Origin: Calditrichota bacterium
GTDB taxonomy: Bacteria; Electryoneota; RPQS01
Direction of reading: 5' to 3'
Length of the DNA stretch: 64,000 bases
Assembly: GCA_020637445.1 (NCBI GenBank)
Contig: JACJVZ010000004.1
Span: 1-64,000, forward strand
Positions 52,098 through 60,536 of this stretch are shown piece after piece (position 1 is the stretch's first letter; every line of letters starts with the position of its first letter). The notes under the pieces were generated by a model. That model searched no databases and was not told the origin of the DNA. It was given only the letters and a program-made list of their open reading frames with translations. A program made the translations under genes and the position numbers.

Positions 52098-55000
52098 ATG
52101 CAGAGATTATTATTCATCTTTGTCGTGCTTGCCGCCGCAAGTCATTCGCTCGCGTTGCCGCCGGACAGCCTTTGGAGCCGCACATATGGGGGGAGCGGAG
52201 GAGAGGATGGCTTGGCACTGGTACAAACTGCGGACGGCGGTTTTGCCATCGCCGGCATTACAAGTTCCTCAGGTGCCGGCATGGAGGATGCCTTTCTGGT
52301 AAAGACCAACGCGAATGGGGATATGTTGTGGCAACGTACATATGGAGGTGGGAATATTGATCACGCGTATTCCGTGAAACAGACGAGCGACGGTGGCTAC
52401 GTCCTTGCCGGGTACACGAATTCATTCCCGGTCGGTGATGCGAACATCTACGTGATTCGAACGAACGCTGTCGGAGATACGCTCTGGACGCGGACGTACG
52501 GTGGATCGGGCAACGATATCGCAAACTTTGTGAATTTGACGAGGGATGGTGGGTTCATCCTTGCCGGAAGAGGAAACTCATTTGGTGCCGGTCTGCATGA
52601 CATGTATTTGGTAAAAGTGGATGCGAACGGCAATCAAGAGTGGTTTAAGACATTTGGTGGTGGCAGCGACGATATTGCAAACAGTGTGCAGCAAACGGAC
52701 GACGACGGCTTCGCACTTGTCGGCTACAGCGAATCATTCGGGTTAGGACGGCAAGTCTATCTTGTAAAGACGGACAGTGCAGGGAATTTCGAGTGGAGTC
52801 AGCTTTATGGCGGATCGAACTTCGAAGAGGGAAGATCAGTCGCGCAGACTTCAGATGGAGGCTTTGTTCTGGGGGGATGGACTAATTCCTACGGTGCAGG
52901 TGGGGCAGACTTGTATGTCATCAAGACCGACGCGAACGGAGATACGGTTTGGACAAATCGCATGGGGGGCGGATTTGACGAGGACGCTCACGTCGTGCAG
53001 GAGGCGGTTGATGGCGGCTTCGTCGCCATGGGCTATACAAATTCTTTCGGTGCGGGTACCTACGACTTCTTGCTGGCAAAATTCAGCGAGCAAGGGACGT
53101 TCTTGTGGAGTAAAACGTTTGGTGGCGGAGCCGCAGATGCGGCACAATGCGGGCTCCAAACAACGGACCGGGGATTTGCCCTGCTTGGGTATACCAACTC
53201 ATTCGGAAGCGGCACTCCAAACATCTGGCTGATAAAGACCGGGCCCGAGATTGCGCCAACCCCGCCTCAAGTCCCGCCCGGCACAGACTGGATTCATACT
53301 TACGGTGGTGGCGGCGATGAAACCGCAGTGGCGGTTGTTTCGACCAGCGATGGTGGCGTCGCCGTAGCCGGAGTGACAGCTTCTTTTGGTGCTGGTGGTA
53401 ACGACTTCTGGCTCGTGAAGACAAATGTGAACGGCGATAGCTTATGGAGTCACAGCTACGGTGGAGGCAACAGCGATTGGTGTAATTCCGCCATTGAAAC
53501 CGATGATGGTGGTTTCGCACTCGGTGGCAATACGTCTTCGTTTACTGCGGGCGGGACCGACATGTGGCTGGTCAAGACCAACTCAACCGGGGACACACTT
53601 TGGACCAGAAGGTTCGGAGGGCTGAATAACGACGATTGTGTCTCTTTAATCCAGACCAGTGACGGTGGTTTCGCCTTGGCCGGATTCACCTACTCGTTTG
53701 GCGCGGGCGATGCCGATTTCTGGGTCGTCAAGACCAACGCAAACGGCGACAGCCTTTGGAGCCGCAGATACGGAGGTGCTGCCGCAGACGATATCGGTCA
53801 GATTGTTCAAACCCCTGACGGTGGATACATTTTGGCAGGCGTCACAGATTCATTTGGGGCCGGATGGCGGGACTTCTGGATGGTCAAGACAAATGCATCA
53901 GGCGACAGCTTGTGGAGCCAAACTTACGGCGGGATCAACTATGAAAACGCTCGTCAGGTTGTGATGACACCCGATGGAGGATATCTCCTTGCGGGTCATG
54001 CGGCGGGCACTGGCGGCGTAAACAGAAACATCTGGTTAGTGAAGACGGACAGCCTCGGGACTTCTCAGTGGAGCAGATCGATCGATAGTGGGACAGAAGA
54101 TTTCTGCTGGGGACTCACTTGCGACCCGTACGGCGGATACATGCTGTCAGGGGTTCAAGGAGCCTCGGGCAGCGAAAACGGCATCCAAATCAGGATTAGT
54201 GCTGCTGGCGACAGCCTGTGGAGTCAAGTCTACGGCGGCGGCTCGTCCGATGAACTGTATGGCATTGCTCGCGCAGCAGATGGCAGTTACGTGATGTCTG
54301 GTTACACTCTCTCGTCCGGCCATGGCGGTCGGGATTTCTGGCTGATCAAAACACAAACCGAAGTATCGCCCTATCGAATATCGTGGATTGATACCACAGG
54401 TGGTTCGTGGTTTGACTGGAACAACTGGGATCCGGCACAGGTGCCTACAGCAGACGACACCGTGTTCATCACGCACACGGGGAACTATACGGCAACAGTG
54501 CCGGCCGACGCTGAAGTGAGTCAGTTGATTCTCGGCAGCGGAATTCCGGGCGACACGACGACGCAAACGCTCGATGTCAATTGCACGGGTTGTCAACTTT
54601 CCGTCTACGGCAACAGCGTAGTACGTGAGCAGGGAGACTTGAGTGTGCGAAGCAGCGCGACATTGGCGCTTGCAGGAACTGGAATCGTACTCACGGACAG
54701 CGGTCAGGTCAGGCTTCAAAACTCGGCGGCCGTTCAACAAGGGACAAGTAACTCGCTTGAAGTGAATTCGGGTCTGCTCGATTTGAGGGATAACACGAAT
54801 GTGAACGGCGGTACATTAGTGAACGCGGGCCGCATTGTACGGCAAGGCAGCGGTCTCACTACCGTCACAGGGAATTACCGCGAGACAGGTTCTTCCGCGG
54901 ATACTTCAATCTGGATCAACGGCGGATCGCTGGCGATCCATGCCCCGGATTCCGCTGGTCTTCGTTCCGTTATCATACTTGAAGTTGGCGGCACCCTTGT

Positions 55001-56318
55001 TTTGGAGAACTCCATGTTGCAGTCAACCAGTCTCGTTACGGGTGAAGGCAATCTGCAGTTTACCGGCGGAGCCTCAATATGCGAAGCCAGTTTAGGCTTC
55101 TTTGGCAACTTGAATGTTTCGGGCGCCAATCTCTTGTTTAGCCCCGCTGCGTTGACACTGTTCGATACGGTCGAAGTAGAACTTTCAGGAACATTGAATT
55201 CAGATGCGGATATAAGTTGCAATACGTTCATCTTGAATAGCGGGGCGACGCAGTCAGATTTGACAATACTAAACAGTTTTGTTTGGACAAATGGAACCTA
55301 CTCAGGTCAGCAAGGATCGACCATTGATATTGGAAGCAGTGCAGCTCTGCTCATGTCCGGATCAGGTTCAAAGAACCTCATATCACGAGATTTGAGCATC
55401 GCGGGAACCGCGTCTATTAATGGAAGCGGCCAATTTTCTCTTTCAAGCGGCGCTTCCATGAATATTCAACCAACTGGACAGTTGTCGTTGGGGGATTCCG
55501 TATGGATTAGCGCTCCGAATGACACACTTAATAATCACGGCGAAATTACAATTGATTCCCCGACCGATACGTGCAAGCTCGATCTATTTCTTTGGAACAA
55601 CCCTCTTGGGAGAACACCGGGCACGATTGACATCATATCGGGCCGAACGAAAGTCAAGAAAGTGCGGAACAACGGGACTATTTCCACCAACGTAAACACA
55701 CATTTCGAATCGACAATTAGTTCTGTAAATTTCGGAGTCATTAACTTGGCTGAAGGTACATCACTTGCAATTCACGATACGTTGACCAATCAATTCAGCG
55801 GAACACTTTATCTTGTTGGTGATGCGGGGATTACAGGAACGGGTATCCTGTTGAATGACGGAAACATTTACAGACAAAACGGCTTGCTGCGGACCACGGG
55901 CCTAAGTAACATCTCGACGGAGTTTGTGAACCAATCAACAGGCTATCTGGCAATTGAGGTGGATACCCTTGCCATGACGAATTCAATTGTTCAAAATGCT
56001 GGCTTGTTCGATATCTTCTCCGGAGCCACTCTGCAATTGCCGAGTTCGTATCAAGAATTGCCGGGAGGGTCAATACAGGCTGGCGGACAAATCTTCTTTA
56101 CAATACGAGACCTTACGATAGAGCTCTACAGCCAAGACCTTATTCGCTTGAGATGGACGCCGGTTCCGGCGAGCGGAGAGTACGATGTGTTTCAGGCCAG
56201 TGAGCCATATGAAAATATTGCGCAGTTTACGAGAATCGCAACTGTTTTCTCCCCAACCTATTTCCATTTCATCGGTGCGAGCGGCAATCGTTCGTTCTTC
56301 CGTGTGGTTGGGCGGTAG
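52098..56318 (+). CDS. Giant secreted double seven-blade propeller / beta-solenoid protein
   Basis: 1406 residues from ATG 52098 (AGAGGT upstream; TTG 52089 possible). Signal peptide (LLFIFVVLAAASHSLALP). Fourteen repeats of about 50 residues follow, each (D)SLWSRTYGG ... QTxDGGFxLAGxTxSFGAG ... DxWLVKTNxxGD. A Pro-rich linker (about 380-397, EIAPTPPQVPPG) falls exactly between repeats 7 and 8, so they form two seven-bladed propellers. Residues about 760-1335 are a Ser/Thr/Asn-rich beta-solenoid (WNNWDPAQVPTADDTVFIT, then LxVxGN-type strands), and an FN3-like module ends the protein (IRLRWTPVPASGEYDVFQ ... RSFFRVVGR). No enzyme motif; likely a surface adhesin or scaffold. Confidence 0.85.
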   Translation: MQRLLFIFVVLAAASHSLALPPDSLWSRTYGGSGGEDGLALVQTADGGFAIAGITSSSGAGMEDAFLVKTNANGDMLWQRTYGGGNIDHAYSVKQTSDGGYVLAGYTNSFPVGDANIYVIRTNAVGDTLWTRTYGGSGNDIANFVNLTRDGGFILAGRGNSFGAGLHDMYLVKVDANGNQEWFKTFGGGSDDIANSVQQTDDDGFALVGYSESFGLGRQVYLVKTDSAGNFEWSQLYGGSNFEEGRSVAQTSDGGFVLGGWTNSYGAGGADLYVIKTDANGDTVWTNRMGGGFDEDAHVVQEAVDGGFVAMGYTNSFGAGTYDFLLAKFSEQGTFLWSKTFGGGAADAAQCGLQTTDRGFALLGYTNSFGSGTPNIWLIKTGPEIAPTPPQVPPGTDWIHTYGGGGDETAVAVVSTSDGGVAVAGVTASFGAGGNDFWLVKTNVNGDSLWSHSYGGGNSDWCNSAIETDDGGFALGGNTSSFTAGGTDMWLVKTNSTGDTLWTRRFGGLNNDDCVSLIQTSDGGFALAGFTYSFGAGDADFWVVKTNANGDSLWSRRYGGAAADDIGQIVQTPDGGYILAGVTDSFGAGWRDFWMVKTNASGDSLWSQTYGGINYENARQVVMTPDGGYLLAGHAAGTGGVNRNIWLVKTDSLGTSQWSRSIDSGTEDFCWGLTCDPYGGYMLSGVQGASGSENGIQIRISAAGDSLWSQVYGGGSSDELYGIARAADGSYVMSGYTLSSGHGGRDFWLIKTQTEVSPYRISWIDTTGGSWFDWNNWDPAQVPTADDTVFITHTGNYTATVPADAEVSQLILGSGIPGDTTTQTLDVNCTGCQLSVYGNSVVREQGDLSVRSSATLALAGTGIVLTDSGQVRLQNSAAVQQGTSNSLEVNSGLLDLRDNTNVNGGTLVNAGRIVRQGSGLTTVTGNYRETGSSADTSIWINGGSLAIHAPDSAGLRSVIILEVGGTLVLENSMLQSTSLVTGEGNLQFTGGASICEASLGFFGNLNVSGANLLFSPAALTLFDTVEVELSGTLNSDADISCNTFILNSGATQSDLTILNSFVWTNGTYSGQQGSTIDIGSSAALLMSGSGSKNLISRDLSIAGTASINGSGQFSLSSGASMNIQPTGQLSLGDSVWISAPNDTLNNHGEITIDSPTDTCKLDLFLWNNPLGRTPGTIDIISGRTKVKKVRNNGTISTNVNTHFESTISSVNFGVINLAEGTSLAIHDTLTNQFSGTLYLVGDAGITGTGILLNDGNIYRQNGLLRTTGLSNISTEFVNQSTGYLAIEVDTLAMTNSIVQNAGLFDIFSGATLQLPSSYQELPGGSIQAGGQIFFTIRDLTIELYSQDLIRLRWTPVPASGEYDVFQASEPYENIAQFTRIATVFSPTYFHFIGASGNRSFFRVVGR

Positions 56319-56384
56319 GTGTTCCGACATTTGTCAAAGTCCATTTTTGTTGTAATCCAATAGCACAAATTTTGAAATGGAATT

Positions 56385-56945
56385 ATGATCGGTGAATCAA
56401 GGATCAAGACGATTGTGTGGGCTGTGTCGATCCTTGCGATCGCAATTTCACTCTTCTATTCTTTCGGCAACCGAATAGGGTCGGCGGCCAATCCCTTTGG
56501 ACCGTACATAAGCATTAGGCCGATCGAAACTCCCAAAGTTAGTATTTTGAGGAGTGATTCTTCAATCGCTGGCCTTAGCGACTATGTCAAGGGGGTTAAC
56601 GAATACTCAAAAGCGAACTATCGTGCCGCCGAGACCTACTTCCAAACAGCCGTCTCCGTTTCTCCGAACAAAGGTGATTGGTGGCTGATTCTTGGCGTGT
56701 CTCAAGCCCTCCTGAGAAAGCCCGATCTCGCGCTTACATCGTTGCAGTCTGCGGAACAATTGTCTGAAGAGCCTGCCAAGAGCAGTGCGAAGTGGTTCGA
56801 GTCACAGTGCTATCTGATGCAAGGAAACTTGGCCGAAGCAGTTAAACTCCTTGACGGGTTAGCAGCCAACGGCAAGGTGTATTCAACGGAATCCAGAGAG
56901 CTTCTTCACAAATTGAAAAACGATTTCGATCCTTCGGCACACTGA
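56385..56945 (+). CDS. Membrane-anchored TPR protein
   Basis: 186 residues. An N-terminal signal anchor (TIVWAVSILAIAISLFYSFG) is followed by about three TPR-like helix pairs (YVKGVNEYSKANYRAAETYF, WWLILGVSQALLRKPDLALT, SQCYLMQGNLAEAVKLLDGL). TPR domains mediate protein-protein contacts. Sixty-six bases separate it from the propeller gene, so it may be co-transcribed. The function cannot be narrowed further. Confidence 0.75.
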   Translation: MIGESRIKTIVWAVSILAIAISLFYSFGNRIGSAANPFGPYISIRPIETPKVSILRSDSSIAGLSDYVKGVNEYSKANYRAAETYFQTAVSVSPNKGDWWLILGVSQALLRKPDLALTSLQSAEQLSEEPAKSSAKWFESQCYLMQGNLAEAVKLLDGLAANGKVYSTESRELLHKLKNDFDPSAH

Positions 56946-57336
56946 AACTGTTTACCCACTCTGCGCAGCGTGTAGAGTCACACGACATTGTGGGTAAGTT
57001 CGTTATCCAGTTGGCCACCTGCAGAGACCCTCTTTGCCCAAATCCCAACAATCTCCCGTCTCCGTCTCTCCAATCGAGAGCGGATTCCGGGAAGCGAAAA
57101 ACAACCAAAGTTCCAAAACGAGAAAAGCCCCAAACGGGGCTTTCCTGTTGATTATAAATATCTTACGTTGAAACTCTGAATAAAAACTCCTTTCGGACCT
57201 CATTCGCCTTGCATCGAAGACTAATCCATTTGCCTTGAATATTGAAAATGGACAAAAAAATCAGCATATTAAAATAGTCAACATCAATTTTCGAGTGCCC
57301 AGTGGAACCATGTTCCGCGTAGTTTGTTAAACCTAT
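56946..57336. other. Intergenic region with third copy of the dispersed terminator
   Basis: Only the AAAACGAGAAAAGCCCC hairpin block of the long repeat (57115-57155) is present; the TGTCCTGT and tmRNA-like parts of copies A and B are absent. AT-rich sequence at 57170-57330 probably contains the promoter of the His-rich gene. Confidence 0.4.
57124..57150 (+). terminator. Intrinsic terminator, third copy of the dispersed hairpin
   Basis: AAAGCCCC (57124-57131) and GGGGCTTT (57136-57143) with the same AAAC loop and flanks as at 384-403, followed by CCTGTTGATT. Confidence 0.7.
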
Positions 57337-57621
57337 ATGCTGTTTTCGCGGATCATAGCAGTGACCCTCATTCTGCTCGTTGGTGGGCTGGGAATCGTCT
57401 CCGAATTCCCGCACCACGATGACCATGAGGGCGAGATGCACACTGAAATGGGTGTGACCATGGACGGTCACTGCCATTGTCAGGCATTAGGAATGACCGC
57501 GCACGTCGAAATTTTGGGTCCTGCCCTTTTGACAGAATTTGTAACGACAAACTTCACACACAGATTTCCCCTCCCGCCTCTCTTTCCTTTCGAACGACCT
57601 CCTAAATCGCACTTGTCTTAA
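57337..57621 (+). CDS. Small exported His/Cys-rich protein upstream of metal efflux genes
   Basis: 94 residues: signal peptide or anchor (IIAVTLILLVGGLGIVSEF), then a cluster of potential metal ligands (PHHDDHEGEMHTEMGV, DGHCHCQALGMTAHVE) with eight His, two Cys and three Met within about 35 residues, and a Pro-rich end. Small proteins of this type often head czc/cus operons and are thought to bind or buffer the metal, or sense it. Family not named with certainty. A hairpin between it and the TolC gene could attenuate transcription. Confidence 0.72.
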   Translation: MLFSRIIAVTLILLVGGLGIVSEFPHHDDHEGEMHTEMGVTMDGHCHCQALGMTAHVEILGPALLTEFVTTNFTHRFPLPPLFPFERPPKSHLS

Positions 57622-57632
57622 GGCAATCATAA

Positions 57633-57657
57633 CCGTCCTGATATCGGGACGGCGTTT
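57633..57657 (+). terminator. Weak terminator/attenuator between the His-rich gene and the efflux operon
   Basis: CCGTCC (57633-57638) pairs with GGACGG (57647-57652), followed by CGTTTT. With a six-pair stem and four Ts it is likely only partial, letting some transcription reach the pump genes. Confidence 0.6.
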
Positions 57658-57685
57658 TCCGTTTACCTAAAGACAAGGAGCGAGA

Positions 57686-58930
57686 ATGCCTAAGCATTTT
57701 CTTTGCTGGCCACTCCTGTTGGGAGTGGCTTGTTTGTTTTCCCCAATTCTTGACTCACACTCTGTAAGCCGGGCCGCGACGCTGGCAGAATTTTTCTCAG
57801 CGGCGGACCAAACTTCGCCGCGGCTTTTGGAAGCGCATCTCGAAGTCGCGAGAATTCGTGCGCTTCACAGTGAGCAGCGCGCTCTTCCCAACCCGACTCT
57901 TTTTGGTTCCAACGAAGAACTCGGGAACGATGATGCGTCGGTACAAGAGCGCACATTCGGTGTTCGGCAAGAACTCGGATTCCTGTGGACGATGCGTGCC
58001 CAAAAATCATCTTCATCTGCCGCGATTGCCGCTGCTGAAGCGAAATATCATAGTGAACGCAGTGCAGCGTATTCGGAGCTGCTGACTCAACTCCTGCGAG
58101 TGCAGCACGTATACCAAAGTCTGCAACTCTCGGACTCCCTTGAGCAACACTATTCCGGAATCCTCACCGCCAACGAAGCCCGCGAACGCGAAGGCGATAT
58201 TTCAGGATACGACGCCCAGCGTGTCCGCTTCGAATCCATTGCCGTTTCCAACCGGCGAGCTCAACTGCATGCCGCTTGGAATGAACTCATCGCAGAACTC
58301 AAAAAAAACACTGGACTCGATGAATCACAACTGTTGTCAGTGGATGTGAAGTCTTTGTTCGGGTTGACCTTCTCAAGTGAAGACGAAGCGGTGACATATG
58401 CCAAGTTCCACGCGCTCGAATTGAGTTTCTTGCAGGCGAATGAAAAAGCCGCTCAGCAAGAGTTAGCTGCTCAAAAACTGCGAAGGCTGCCGAACTTCGC
58501 CGTCGGAGTGGGACACAAATCAACCGATCATGACGAATCCGGTTTGTTGATCGAGGCGGAACTTGAGCTGCCGCTGTTTAGCCGAAGAAACCCGGCGGTG
58601 CAATTGGCTCGCGCCGAGCGGAACAACGCGCGCCAGCTCAACGCGAACGCGCAATCGCAATGGTCAGACTTGGTCGGCGATGCCTACGCTCGTTGGCAAT
58701 CTCTTGAACGCCAAACGAAATCTGCCCCGGCACTTGAAGAGCTTGTTGCACACGTGAACGCGGCACAATCGCTCTATCTAAACGGTGAAACAGGTTATCT
58801 TGAACTCCTGGATGCGTTCAAATCGAGTGAAGAAATCCTGAGTGCCGCACAAGAGCTTGCGCTGGCGCACATGCAGGCCGATTTGCGCCTGCGTCAACTC
58901 ACCGGTTATCCCATTCTTGAGGACAAGTAA
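57686..58930 (+). CDS. CzcC/CusC-like outer-membrane efflux protein (TolC family)
   Basis: 414 residues with AAGGAG seven bases before the ATG. Signal peptide (LLLGVACLFSPILDSHS). Two TolC repeats: TLAEFFSAADQTSPRLLEAH, then an NPTLFGSNEELGN strand; in the second half LIEAELELPLFSRRNPAVQ followed by a long helix and GETGYLELLDAFKSS. Length and spacing fit the CzcC branch, the duct of a heavy-metal tripartite pump. One base separates it from the adaptor gene. Confidence 0.9.
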   Translation: MPKHFLCWPLLLGVACLFSPILDSHSVSRAATLAEFFSAADQTSPRLLEAHLEVARIRALHSEQRALPNPTLFGSNEELGNDDASVQERTFGVRQELGFLWTMRAQKSSSSAAIAAAEAKYHSERSAAYSELLTQLLRVQHVYQSLQLSDSLEQHYSGILTANEAREREGDISGYDAQRVRFESIAVSNRRAQLHAAWNELIAELKKNTGLDESQLLSVDVKSLFGLTFSSEDEAVTYAKFHALELSFLQANEKAAQQELAAQKLRRLPNFAVGVGHKSTDHDESGLLIEAELELPLFSRRNPAVQLARAERNNARQLNANAQSQWSDLVGDAYARWQSLERQTKSAPALEELVAHVNAAQSLYLNGETGYLELLDAFKSSEEILSAAQELALAHMQADLRLRQLTGYPILEDK

Positions 58931-58931
58931 A

Positions 58932-60527
58932 ATGAAACATATATCTCTATCTCTTCTGTTTGCCGCTGCCATCATCTTTGCGATGGGATGCGGGCAACAT
59001 GCAGATCACGCGCACGATGACCATGCGCACGCCGAGGAATCGGCACATGACGACCATGATCACAATCACGGAGAGGAAGCAGCGCACGATGATCATGATC
59101 ATGGTCACGGTGAAGGCGGTGTCGTGGAAACATTGTGGCATGACAACATCGAAATGTTCGGTGAATGGCCGCCGTTTGTCGCCGGTCAGTCATCAGAAGC
59201 GGTGCTCCACTTCACGAGCCTTTTGACCTTTCAACCGGCCACGCAAGGACCTTTGAAGATCGAGTGGCTGAGCGGTGGTCGCGTCATCAAGAGTCAAGTC
59301 GCCGAGGATGTCACGCGCACAGGAATCTTCATCGTAGAAATCATGCCGCCTGATCCGGGCACCTATGAGTTAACCATGTCGCTCGCAACTTCTGAAATGA
59401 GCGGCACAGTGCGCCTGCAAAATGTTCAGGTCTATTCCGGACATGCGCCCGAAATCCACGAAGAAGAAAGTAGCGAGCCGGAAATATCGTTTTTGAAAGA
59501 GCAGCAGTGGGTGCTGGGAACGAAAACCGGAGTCGTCGAACGCCGCGAAATCTTTGACATCCTCCGCGCACCGGGTGAACTGAAGCCCGCAGGTAACAAG
59601 ACCTCCGAAGTCTTTGCGCCATTCTCCGGTGTATTGCTGCCCGATTACAAACTGGGAGCAGTAAGACACGGTCAACAGGTGCGAAAGGGGCAAGCGCTCG
59701 CCATGATTTCGCCTGCACCAAGCTCCGAGAACAGTTGGCTGCAGCTATTGGGAGAATATCGACTCGCGCGCTCCGAGCTGAGCCGTGTGGAAAAACTCCA
59801 CAGTGAAAAAGCGGCACCTGAGCGTAGACTGGAAGTAGTACGGCAGCAGCTCGCCATAAAACAAGCGCAATTAAGCGCCGCGTTAGGCGGAGCGGAACTC
59901 GATGATATAGACAGCGAATCGCCGCACTTCACGGTGCGTTCGCCGCGCGATGGAGTGGTCGCGCTTCACGATGTCGCCTACGGATCGTATGTGCAGCCCG
60001 GTCAGCGGTTGTTCAGTGTCATTGATCCCGAGCTTGTGTGGCTCGAAGTTCATGTTGCCGCCGCGGACGCGCGCAATGCCGCGGACGTGCACGATGCCAA
60101 TTTCTCATTCATTGGTTCGGATCAAATCTATTCGACGTCTGATTTCGACGGCAAAGTCATTGCCTCCGGTTCAGTCTTGGATCCCGTGACTCGCAGAGTT
60201 CCGATTACGTTTGAACTCAAAAATCCCGGCGGATTGTTGACGGTCGGCGAGTTCGTCCAAGTCGAGGTCCACACGTCGAAAGCGCGCAACGCACTCGCAG
60301 TCGAAAAATCCGCTGTCTTGGAAGATGGCGGCGCATCAGTCGCATTTGTACAGAAGGGCGGCGAGTCGTGGGTGCGCCGTGTCGTAACCACCGGCGCCGT
60401 TGATGGTCCGTGGGTGGAGATTTTGTCTGGACTGAATGAAGGCGAGCGTGTCGCCACGGCGGGCGCGTACAAAATCAAACTTGCATCGGGCAGTACCGGC
60501 GAAGTCGGTCACGGCCACGCACATTGA
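58932..60527 (+). CDS. CzcB/CusB-like adaptor lipoprotein with His-rich N-terminus
   Basis: 531 residues from ATG 58932; the frame is open upstream inside the previous gene. The signal peptide ends in the lipobox AMGC (Cys20). Residues 22-62 are a tract of His, Asp and Glu (HADHAHDDHAHAEESAHDDH and similar) that should bind several metal ions. A beta domain (about 65-175) precedes the adaptor core: barrel-sandwich halves (VFAPFSGVLLPDYKLGAV and FTVRSPRDGVVALHDVAYGS), a helical hairpin (LLGEYRLARSELSRVEKL), beta-barrel and a membrane-proximal domain with AGAYKIK. Longer than most adaptors because of the N-terminal metal module. It links the CzcC-type duct to the permease. Confidence 0.92.
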   Translation: MKHISLSLLFAAAIIFAMGCGQHADHAHDDHAHAEESAHDDHDHNHGEEAAHDDHDHGHGEGGVVETLWHDNIEMFGEWPPFVAGQSSEAVLHFTSLLTFQPATQGPLKIEWLSGGRVIKSQVAEDVTRTGIFIVEIMPPDPGTYELTMSLATSEMSGTVRLQNVQVYSGHAPEIHEEESSEPEISFLKEQQWVLGTKTGVVERREIFDILRAPGELKPAGNKTSEVFAPFSGVLLPDYKLGAVRHGQQVRKGQALAMISPAPSSENSWLQLLGEYRLARSELSRVEKLHSEKAAPERRLEVVRQQLAIKQAQLSAALGGAELDDIDSESPHFTVRSPRDGVVALHDVAYGSYVQPGQRLFSVIDPELVWLEVHVAAADARNAADVHDANFSFIGSDQIYSTSDFDGKVIASGSVLDPVTRRVPITFELKNPGGLLTVGEFVQVEVHTSKARNALAVEKSAVLEDGGASVAFVQKGGESWVRRVVTTGAVDGPWVEILSGLNEGERVATAGAYKIKLASGSTGEVGHGHAH

Positions 60528-60536
60528 GGAGGCTGC

